Shown here in pieces: positions 1-5,164 of a stretch of DNA of 5,164 bases. The notes under the pieces are model-generated. The model was not told the DNA's origin. It saw only the letters and a program-made list of their open reading frames with translations, and did no database searches. Source of the DNA: Gammaproteobacteria bacterium. GTDB lineage: Bacteria > Pseudomonadota > Gammaproteobacteria > UBA5335. The position numbers were made by a program, and so were the translations under genes. The DNA lies in assembly GCA_011620145.1 (NCBI GenBank), contig WOZT01000296.1, positions 1 to 5,164 on the forward strand, given 5' to 3'. Within the stretch, counting starts at the first letter, position 1. Each line of letters opens with the position of its first letter.

Positions 1-473
1 CGGTTGAGCAGCACGCCGTCGGGCTGCAGGTACATCCAGTCGTCGAACTGGACGTGATAGGTTTGTTCGCCGACCGGCAGTGCAAGAGTGTAGGTCCAGT
101 TCAGCGCCCGCCCATGCACCACCCCCTTGGCGACACCGATCACATCGTCGGCGCGGCCTTCGTAGTGATTGGCATCCAGTCGCTTGATGCGCCAGATGCG
201 TTGGGATTTCTCGCCGTCGTTGTAGACAAAGTCCTCGGTCATGACCAACTCGCCGTTGACCATGCGCCCGTTGATGTCCACTTCAAAACTGCGCTTGAGC
301 TCGCCGGAGCGGTCCTGGAACATGCCCCAGGCCCGGGTCTGGCCGAGGAAATACTGCTCCAGCACCAGCGGCGGCTGGCTGCCTTCATAGATCTTTGGAT
401 TCACGCCGGCGCAGGCGGTGAGCGCCATCAGGCTCACCAGGAGCAGGCCGCGGGTCAGCTTGGATCGGTTCAT
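1..473 (-). CDS. DUF3833-type lipoprotein, 3' end cut by the window edge (first 157 codons seen)
   Basis: Open from an ATG at 473 to the left edge with no stop. Residues 1-20 form a lipoprotein signal peptide: basic start (MNRSKLTR), hydrophobic core (GLLLVSLMAL), and lipobox LTAC with the acylated Cys at 21. Ala follows the Cys rather than Asp, so by the E. coli Lol rule it would go to the outer membrane. The mature part resembles DUF3833: FLGQTRAWGMFQDR at 42-55, SFEVDINGRMVNG at 62-74, EDFVYNDGE at 80-88, YEGRADDVIGVAKG at 104-117, and VQFDDWMYL at 141-149. The alternating pattern suggests an antiparallel beta fold, possibly lipocalin-like; that is inference. GAGGA at 487-483 sits 9 bases before the ATG and selects this start over the out-of-frame ATG at 480. 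Family members are usually only some 20-30 residues longer than what is visible. Biochemical function unknown; recurrently found near CFA-like genes. Confidence 0.85.
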   Translation of the reverse strand, partial: MNRSKLTRGLLLVSLMALTACAGVNPKIYEGSQPPLVLEQYFLGQTRAWGMFQDRSGELKRSFEVDINGRMVNGELVMTEDFVYNDGEKSQRIWRIKRLDANHYEGRADDVIGVAKGVVHGRALNWTYTLALPVGEQTYHVQFDDWMYLQPDGVLLN

Positions 474-482
474 GATGCATCG

Positions 483-487
483 TCCTC
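483..487 (-). promoter_or_regulatory. Ribosome binding site of the DUF3833 lipoprotein
   Basis: GAGGA on the minus strand, 9 bases before the ATG at 473 and within the 25-base gap after the transporter stop. The competing ATG at 480 would be only 2 bases from it and reads a different frame without a lipoprotein signal. This gene has its own well-placed ribosome site, so it is less dependent on coupling than the three genes before it. Confidence 0.7.
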
Positions 488-498
488 GTAAAACAGGT

Positions 499-1821
499 TC
501 ATGTGGGCAGGGCAATCTGTTGGCGCAAGGCGCGCTGGTCGGTTTCGGTCAGGGGGAAACGCCACATCAGGCCCACGGCAGCGAGCTTGATCAGCACCGG
601 CAGGCCGCCATAGAGCAGGGCCAGCGTCGTCAGCGCAAAAGGGGTGTTGTCACCTCGTGCCTCCAGGCCGGCCCAGTCCAGCAGCGGGTATGCAATCCCC
701 ACCGCCAGGGCCAGGGCGGCCTTGGTGGCCATGCCCCAGAGGGCGAAGAACAAGCCGGCGCGGGAATTGCCGCTTTGGGCGGTGTCGAGATCGATCACAT
801 CCGCCTGCATGGCGGAGGGCAGGGCGAGGTCGGCGCCCACCGTCAGGCCGGTGAACACGCACACGGCGAAGAAAAACCAGAACTGCCCGGCCTGGATGAA
901 GGGCACCGTGGCAAACACGGCACAGGTGAACAGCATGGCCAGGCACCAGGTGCGGTGCTTGCCCAGACGGCGCGCCAGACCCAGCCACAGCGGCAGGCCC
1001 AGGAAACCGGCACCGAAATAGGCCAGCAGCAGGATGCCCGCGTCCTGATCGTTGCCGATCAGCGTCTGCACGAACAACAGAAACAGGCTGGCCGGGAGGC
1101 CATTGGCGATGCCGTTCAGCAGATAGGCGCCCAGCAGGCGGCGGAACGGGCGGTTGTCCGCCAGCAGCCGCAGGCCCTTGTTCCAGGGCACCTCGGCATC
1201 GGGTTGGGCGCGTTCCGGCACCTCGCGCAACAGCCAGATGGCGCTGGCCGGCAGGGTCAGCAGGGCGAAGCCGAACATCACCGCCAGCGCCGTCGCCCGT
1301 GAGGCGCCCGCCGCCTGCATCGCGCCGGGGATCAGCACGCCCAGGATCGTGCCGACAATGGCAAAGGCTTGCGACACGCCATAGATCCGGGCGCGCTCGT
1401 GATAGTCCGGGGAGAGCTCGGCCGCCCAGGCGTTGTGTGGCAGGGACAACACGGTCCAGCCCAGTGCCACCACGATGCTCCACAGCAGCAGGTACCCCCA
1501 GCTCACGCCCACCGGTGCCAGGAACAGAAAGCCGGTCCCCAGCAGGATGAGCGGGACACCCAGCATCACCCAGGGCCGGCGGCGCCCCCAGCGCGTCGGG
1601 ATGCGGTCGCTCATCAGGCCGACCACCGGATCACTGAGCACATCGAACAGCCGCGAGATCAACAGCACGGTGCCGACCACCGACAGGCCCAGTCCCAGTT
1701 CGTCGCTGAAATAGGGCGGCAGGTAGATCAGCAGCGGGATCGCCAGCGCCGCCATGGGCAGCCCGATCGCCCCGAAGGCGGCGAGCATGCGCCGGGACAG
1801 CGGCTCAGCGGTGGGGTTCAT
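499..1821 (-). CDS. MelB-type MFS transporter (glycoside-pentoside-hexuronide:cation symporter family), 440 aa
   Basis: Polytopic inner-membrane protein with about 12 hydrophobic segments (roughly 14-34, 47-69, 84-102, 108-130, 147-169, 179-198, 229-251, 262-283, 291-309, 314-336, 354-378, 396-420). The family signature after helix 2 is clear: R57, D60, D64, P65, G68, D72, R73, then WGRRRPW at 78-84. D60 and D64 correspond to the cation-site aspartates D55 and D59 of E. coli MelB, and K367 in the helix 11 region (MATK) to MelB K377. The helix 4 position expected to hold the sugar-binding D124 appears to be S126 (VLSLPHN), so a sugar substrate is doubtful. The start lies 4 bases after the methyltransferase stop. 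A GAGG overlaps that stop but sits only 2 bases from the ATG, which points to coupled reinitiation. Substrate unknown; the operon context suggests a lipid-related solute. Confidence 0.88.
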   Translation of the reverse strand: MNPTAEPLSRRMLAAFGAIGLPMAALAIPLLIYLPPYFSDELGLGLSVVGTVLLISRLFDVLSDPVVGLMSDRIPTRWGRRRPWVMLGVPLILLGTGFLFLAPVGVSWGYLLLWSIVVALGWTVLSLPHNAWAAELSPDYHERARIYGVSQAFAIVGTILGVLIPGAMQAAGASRATALAVMFGFALLTLPASAIWLLREVPERAQPDAEVPWNKGLRLLADNRPFRRLLGAYLLNGIANGLPASLFLLFVQTLIGNDQDAGILLLAYFGAGFLGLPLWLGLARRLGKHRTWCLAMLFTCAVFATVPFIQAGQFWFFFAVCVFTGLTVGADLALPSAMQADVIDLDTAQSGNSRAGLFFALWGMATKAALALAVGIAYPLLDWAGLEARGDNTPFALTTLALLYGGLPVLIKLAAVGLMWRFPLTETDQRALRQQIALPT

Positions 1822-1825
1822 CGCC

Positions 1826-3049
1826 TCAGCGCCGCGTCAGCACGGTTTGCATCACATCGATGCGGCCGGTTTCAAAGCCCACCTGGCAGTAGCACAGATA
1901 GGCGTGCCACAGCCGCTGGAAGCGGGCGTCGTAGCCCATGGCCGCCAGGCTGTCGGCCTTCTCGCGCACGGCTTGGTCCCAATGCGCCAGGGTGCGCGCG
2001 TAATCGGCGCCGAAGGTGAAGACATCCCGCGCTTCCAGCCCCGCGGTCTCGGCACCCGCCAGGAAGCGCTCAGGCGAGGGCAGCATGCCGCCGGGAAAGA
2101 TGTAGCGCTGGATGAAATCGGCGTTGCGGCGATAGTCCTCGAAGCGTTGCTCCTCGATGGTGATGACCTGGATACCGGCGCGCCCACCGGGCTTGAGCCG
2201 GTCATGCACCTGCTCAAAGTAGGTGGGCCAGTATTGCTCGCCCACCGCCTCGAACATTTCGATGGACACAATGCGGTCGTAGGTCTCGCTCACATCGCGG
2301 TAGTCCATCAGCTCGAACGTCACCCGGTCGGCCACCCCCGCGCGCCAGGCACGCCGCCGGGCTTCTACCAGTTGCGCCTGGGAGAGGGTGATGCTGGTGA
2401 CGCGGCAGCCGGTCTGACGCGCCGCCTGGATGGCAAAGCCACCCCAGCCCGAGCCGATTTCCAGCACATGGTGCGCGGCGCTGATTTCGAGCTGGTCGAT
2501 CAGGCGCTGGTATTTGCGGCGCTGGGCGGTTTCCAGGCTGTCCTCCGCAGATTCAAAGACAGCGCTGGAGTAGGTCATGCTGGGATCCAGCCACTCACCA
2601 TAGAAGGCATTGCCGAGGTCGTAGTGGGCCGCGATGTTGCGCCGGCTCCCCGTGCGGGTGTTGCGGTGGCGCCAGTGGTACAGGGTGCGCAGGCCGCGCC
2701 ACAGGGCAAAGCCATTGGAAACCTGGCCGAAACTGGTTTCGTTGGCTGCGCCCCAAAGGAGAAACTGCGTCAGGTCGGCGGTATCCCAGTCGCCGTCGAC
2801 GAAGGATTCCAGCAGGCCCGTATCGCCGCCGGTCAACAGCCGGCCGATCATGCGGGGATGATTCAGCACCAGAGTGGCCTGCGGGCCGGCATGGCGACCC
2901 CGCACGCGCACTTCGCGGCCATCCGGCAGCCGCAGGTCCAGTTGGCCGTATTCCGCCCTGGCCAGCACGCGGGCCAGCAGACGCAGGGACCAGGGCAGCT
3001 TGGGCAGGGCGGCGCCCCGTTCGAGGACGATGGGCGGTTGACTGGACAT
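1826..3049 (-). CDS. Cyclopropane-fatty-acyl-phospholipid synthase-like SAM-dependent methyltransferase, 407 aa
   Basis: Transfers a SAM-derived one-carbon unit to the double bond of unsaturated phospholipid acyl chains. An N-terminal domain (about 1-130) precedes the catalytic domain. HYDLGNAFY (142-150) and DPSMTYSSA (155-163) match the substrate-side motifs, VLEIGSGWGG (195-204) is the SAM-binding loop, and MFEAVG (265-270), FIQRYIFPGG (312-321) and FGADY (346-350) follow in the usual order. Compared from memory with E. coli Cfa, the bicarbonate site keeps E267, I296 and Y350, but S162 stands where Cys139 is expected and Q294 where His266 is expected. The start at 3049 is preferred over the in-frame ATG at 3076: an AGGAG lies 8 bases upstream, and it leaves one base after the DUF1365 stop instead of a 26-base overlap. 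The product could be a cyclopropane, a methylene or a methyl-branched chain; the adjacent flavoenzyme favours one of the latter. It is slightly longer than the E. coli enzyme (382 aa), mainly at the N-terminus. Confidence 0.93.
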   Translation of the reverse strand: MSSQPPIVLERGAALPKLPWSLRLLARVLARAEYGQLDLRLPDGREVRVRGRHAGPQATLVLNHPRMIGRLLTGGDTGLLESFVDGDWDTADLTQFLLWGAANETSFGQVSNGFALWRGLRTLYHWRHRNTRTGSRRNIAAHYDLGNAFYGEWLDPSMTYSSAVFESAEDSLETAQRRKYQRLIDQLEISAAHHVLEIGSGWGGFAIQAARQTGCRVTSITLSQAQLVEARRRAWRAGVADRVTFELMDYRDVSETYDRIVSIEMFEAVGEQYWPTYFEQVHDRLKPGGRAGIQVITIEEQRFEDYRRNADFIQRYIFPGGMLPSPERFLAGAETAGLEARDVFTFGADYARTLAHWDQAVREKADSLAAMGYDARFQRLWHAYLCYCQVGFETGRIDVMQTVLTRR

Positions 3050-3050
3050 A

Positions 3051-3815
3051 TCAGGAACTCCTGGGAGTGGAAGCAATCGGGGGTTGGGGATGGAAGCGCG
3101 CGCCGCGCCACCACAGTTTCAAGGCCTGCCAGTGGATGGTGGTGATCACCTTGATGCCCGCCCAGGGCATGCGCAGCACCTGGGCGAGCAAGGTTCGATC
3201 GGTCAAGGGGTGGGCTTCGCCGTGCAGTTCGGCGATGAGGGACGGCGCGCCGTCCTGCCAATAGGCGACCGTGGCGGCGACGGATCGCTGCGGGGCCTCG
3301 AAACGGAAGCGGTACTCGCCTGTTACCGGGAAAAACGGGGAAACATGAAACCGTTTGCGCTTGCGGGGTGGGGCCTGCAGGTCCAGCGGCCGCCCATCCT
3401 CGCCCGCGAGGACGTAGCAGTGGCTGCCGCCAAAGGTGTTGTGGACCTCGCACACCAGCGCGCGCAAGGTGCCCTGATCGTCATGGCAGTACCAGATCGT
3501 CAGGGGATTGAAGGCGCGCCCCAGCACGCGCGGAAAGCACAACACCCGAAGCGTGCCGCCGGGGTAGGCCAACCCATGTTCCGCCAGCAGCGCGCCGATC
3601 CAGATCCGGGGCGGGGTGCCGTCGCGCGGCCCGTGGTCGCGATCGTAGAAGCTCACCAGGTTCGGCCGGTTGTGCGAGAACAGCCGCAGTCGTCCGGCCA
3701 GCCGGTCCAGGTCATCCACCTCCAGACAGAGATTGAACAAGCGATAGCCAAACCGGTAGCGCAGGCTGCCCGGCCGGGTGTGCTGGATGCGGATGCGATA
3801 CAGGCGGCTGCTCAT
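3051..3815 (-). CDS. DUF1365 family protein, 254 aa, function unknown
   Basis: Complete member of the DUF1365 family, recognised from conserved blocks in order: GRAFNPLTIWYC at 99-110, EVHNTFGGSHCY at 123-134, FHVSPFFPVTGEYRF at 156-170, and a C-terminal IHWQALKLWWRGARFHP at 227-243. The length is usual for the family. No biochemical activity is established. Invariant-looking His, Asn and Tyr residues in the central blocks (N103, H125, N126, H132, H157) could form an active or ligand site, but that is inference. There is no signal peptide; the amphipathic tryptophan-rich C-terminus could touch a membrane. The start lies 10 bases after the oxidoreductase stop and has only a weak purine stretch before it, so translation probably depends on coupling. 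The stop is one base from the next start. The position between an FAD oxidoreductase and a CFA-like methyltransferase, a common arrangement for this family, ties it to acyl-chain modification. Confidence 0.92.
   Translation of the reverse strand: MSSRLYRIRIQHTRPGSLRYRFGYRLFNLCLEVDDLDRLAGRLRLFSHNRPNLVSFYDRDHGPRDGTPPRIWIGALLAEHGLAYPGGTLRVLCFPRVLGRAFNPLTIWYCHDDQGTLRALVCEVHNTFGGSHCYVLAGEDGRPLDLQAPPRKRKRFHVSPFFPVTGEYRFRFEAPQRSVAATVAYWQDGAPSLIAELHGEAHPLTDRTLLAQVLRMPWAGIKVITTIHWQALKLWWRGARFHPQPPIASTPRSS
3058..3062 (-). promoter_or_regulatory. Ribosome binding site deciding the methyltransferase start
   Basis: AGGAG on the minus strand, 8 bases before the ATG at 3049 and inside the last codons of the DUF1365 gene. 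It supports the 407-residue start over the longer in-frame ATG at 3076. It also lies in a short inverted repeat (CAGG AGTT CCTG, 3063-3052) that overlaps the DUF1365 stop codon. Confidence 0.75.
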
Positions 3816-3825
3816 GGTGCGGGTC

Positions 3826-5163
3826 TCAGGCCGTCTCGGGCAGGGGCTGCCGAGTGATGTCCGTCGCGCCCGCGGGCTGCGTAATCCGCTCGGGCAGGCG
3901 TTCTTCCCAGGGCGGCGTGATGCCGAAGGCGCGGCCTACCGCCAGTCCCGAGCGGATGCCGTCCTCATGGAAGCCGTAGCCGAAATAGGCGCCGCAGAAC
4001 CAGGTGCGCCGCTGGCCCTGGATGCGATCCAGCAGCGGTTGGGCGCGCATGGCGCGCTGGCTGAACACCGGGTGGTCGTAGTGGTATTCCCCCCAGACCT
4101 GAGCCGGATCGGGCTCGCTCAAGGGATTGAGCGTCACGAAATAAGGGCGTGTATCGGGCAGGCCCTGCAAACGATTCATCCAGTAGCTGACCGCGACCGC
4201 CCGGTCGCCGGCCACGTTGGTGCCCGAGAGGTAGTTCCAGGAAGACCACAGGCGGCGCCTTTGCGGCATCAGGCGGGCATCGGAATGCAGCACCACCCGG
4301 TTGGGCTGGTAGGGGAAGGCGCCGAGCAGGCTGGACTCCCAGAAGCCAGGCTGTTCCAGCAGGGCAAGGGCCTGGTCGGCATGGCAGGCCAGCACCACCT
4401 GATCGAAGCGCTGGGCCGTGCCGGCCTGGTCCACCACCGTGACGCCCTTGTCGTCCCGCCGGATGGTGCGCACCCCATGGCCGACGCGCAGGCCCGAGCG
4501 GAAGCCCTCGGTGAGCTTGCCCACATAGCTGCGGCTGCCGCCCACCACGGTGCGCCATTGGGGATGGCCCTGCACGTCCAGCAGGCCGTGGTTGTTGAAA
4601 AAGCGCATGAAGCCGGCGGCCGGAAAGGCCAGCATGGTGCGTGGCGGGCAGGACCAGATCGCCGCCGCCATGGGCAGCAGGTAGCGCGTGCGCAGGGTTT
4701 CGCCGAATCGATGCGCATCGAGGAAATCGCCCAGGCTCTGTGTGTCCAGCGCCGGGTCATCGAGCAGGCGTTTGGCCAGCCGGTTGAAGCGCAGGATCTC
4801 GCGCAGCATCTGCCAGTGGCTGGGCTTGAGCAGGTTGCGCCGCTGTCCGAACAGGGCGTTGAGGTTGTCGCCCGCATACTCCAGGGCGCCGCCGTCGATG
4901 GACACGCCGAAGGACATGTCGCTGTCGCGGGTGGCGACCCCGAGATGACGGAACAGGGCGGTGAGATGGGGGTAGTTGGCTTCGTTGTAGACGATGAAGC
5001 CGGTGTCCACCGGCACCGCGCCGTCGGGAGCGGGCGCGTCCACGGTGTGGGTGTGGCCGCCGAGGTAGTCGTTCTGCTCGAACACGGTGACCTCATGCTG
5101 GCGGGCCAGCATCCAGGCGGCCGAAAGTCCGGAGATTCCGCTGCCGACAATGGCGATGTTCAT
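3826..5163 (-). CDS. FAD-dependent oxidoreductase of the fatty-acid-modification type (amine oxidase/UfaD-like), 445 aa
   Basis: Predicted flavoenzyme acting on membrane acyl chains with the downstream methyltransferase. Residues 7-12 (GSGISG) form the Rossmann dinucleotide-binding loop after a short beta strand (IAIV). E29 ends the second strand, as expected for binding the ribose of FAD. GGHTHT at 35-40 and DTGFIVYN at 53-60 are typical of this NAD(P)/FAD-binding subfamily, and GGSRSYV lies at 208-214. The C-terminal FAD motif is CGAYFGYGFHEDG at 390-402. There is no signal peptide or clear membrane helix, so it is probably cytosolic or membrane-peripheral. The start at 5163 is supported because the family begins directly at the beta strand before the glycine loop; its ribosome site lies outside the window. 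Residues from about 420 onward form a proline-rich tail with no recognisable motif. Known relatives act in 10-methyl and furan fatty acid synthesis, and plants fuse a similar domain to a cyclopropane synthase. Whether this one reduces or desaturates cannot be told from sequence. Confidence 0.9.
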   Translation of the reverse strand: MNIAIVGSGISGLSAAWMLARQHEVTVFEQNDYLGGHTHTVDAPAPDGAVPVDTGFIVYNEANYPHLTALFRHLGVATRDSDMSFGVSIDGGALEYAGDNLNALFGQRRNLLKPSHWQMLREILRFNRLAKRLLDDPALDTQSLGDFLDAHRFGETLRTRYLLPMAAAIWSCPPRTMLAFPAAGFMRFFNNHGLLDVQGHPQWRTVVGGSRSYVGKLTEGFRSGLRVGHGVRTIRRDDKGVTVVDQAGTAQRFDQVVLACHADQALALLEQPGFWESSLLGAFPYQPNRVVLHSDARLMPQRRRLWSSWNYLSGTNVAGDRAVAVSYWMNRLQGLPDTRPYFVTLNPLSEPDPAQVWGEYHYDHPVFSQRAMRAQPLLDRIQGQRRTWFCGAYFGYGFHEDGIRSGLAVGRAFGITPPWEERLPERITQPAGATDITRQPLPETA

Positions 5164-5164
5164 G

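Noticed and set aside
54..491. Plus-strand 145-codon open frame at the left edge
   Set aside because: It overlaps the minus-strand lipoprotein frame, which has a signal peptide, lipobox, ribosome site and family motifs; the plus frame has none.
474..498. Possible transcription terminator in the 25-base gap between transporter and lipoprotein genes
   Set aside because: No convincing GC stem followed by a T run is present; the gap instead contains a ribosome binding site, consistent with read-through.
418..1302. Plus-strand 294-codon open frame rich in Gln, Gly and His opposite the transporter
   Set aside because: Its composition is the complement of hydrophobic transporter codons; it has no domain, and the transporter on the other strand is unambiguous.
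3049..3076. Upstream in-frame ATG at 3076 as the methyltransferase start (416 aa)
   Set aside because: It would overlap the DUF1365 coding sequence by 26 bases and lacks the well-spaced AGGAG that precedes the ATG at 3049.
1754..3145. Long plus-strand open frame of 463 codons running antisense to the whole methyltransferase gene
   Set aside because: The opposite strand holds a motif-complete methyltransferase. The plus-strand translation has no recognisable domain and is rich in Gly, Ala, Gln and His, as expected for an antisense shadow in GC-rich DNA.
3084..3857. Plus-strand 257-codon open frame opposite DUF1365
   Set aside because: Antisense shadow that crosses the junction of two genuine minus-strand genes; no family resemblance.

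Overview
The window is a GC-rich, gene-dense bacterial segment with every supported gene on the minus strand, read from the right edge towards the left edge. Five consecutive genes are visible: an FAD-dependent oxidoreductase of the amine-oxidase/desaturase type (5163-3826), a DUF1365 protein (3815-3051), a cyclopropane-fatty-acid-synthase-like SAM methyltransferase (3049-1826), a MelB-type (GPH family) major facilitator transporter (1821-499), and the first 157 codons of a DUF3833-type lipoprotein (473-1, cut by the left edge). Gaps between them are 10, 1, 4 and 25 bases, so this is almost certainly one operon with translational coupling. There is no RNA gene, mobile element, CRISPR array or repeat family, and no gene-free stretch longer than 25 bases. 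The base composition, gene families and lipobox lipoprotein suggest a high-GC Pseudomonadota, probably a gammaproteobacterium; this placement is inference.

The operon is a membrane-lipid modification cluster. The methyltransferase would add a SAM-derived one-carbon unit at the double bond of an unsaturated phospholipid acyl chain. The oxidoreductase next to it belongs to the class that, in characterised systems, either reduces a methylene intermediate to a 10-methyl branch (actinobacterial tuberculostearate pathway) or introduces a further double bond into a methylated chain (UfaD step of furan fatty acid synthesis in Alphaproteobacteria). The pairing therefore suggests a product other than a plain cyclopropane. 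This fits two substitutions at the bicarbonate-binding site of the methyltransferase relative to E. coli Cfa, as aligned by eye. DUF1365 has no established function, but it lies between the two enzymes and is probably part of the same pathway.

The two distal genes look like the envelope arm of the system: an inner-membrane MelB-fold transporter that keeps the cation-site residues but not the sugar-binding aspartate, and a putative outer-membrane lipoprotein of unknown function. A speculative reading is that they move or bind lipid or lysolipid for the modification enzymes. The promoter lies to the right of the window, so regulation cannot be read here. Related clusters in other Proteobacteria belong to the sigma-E/ChrR singlet-oxygen response, which is a reasonable guess for this one.
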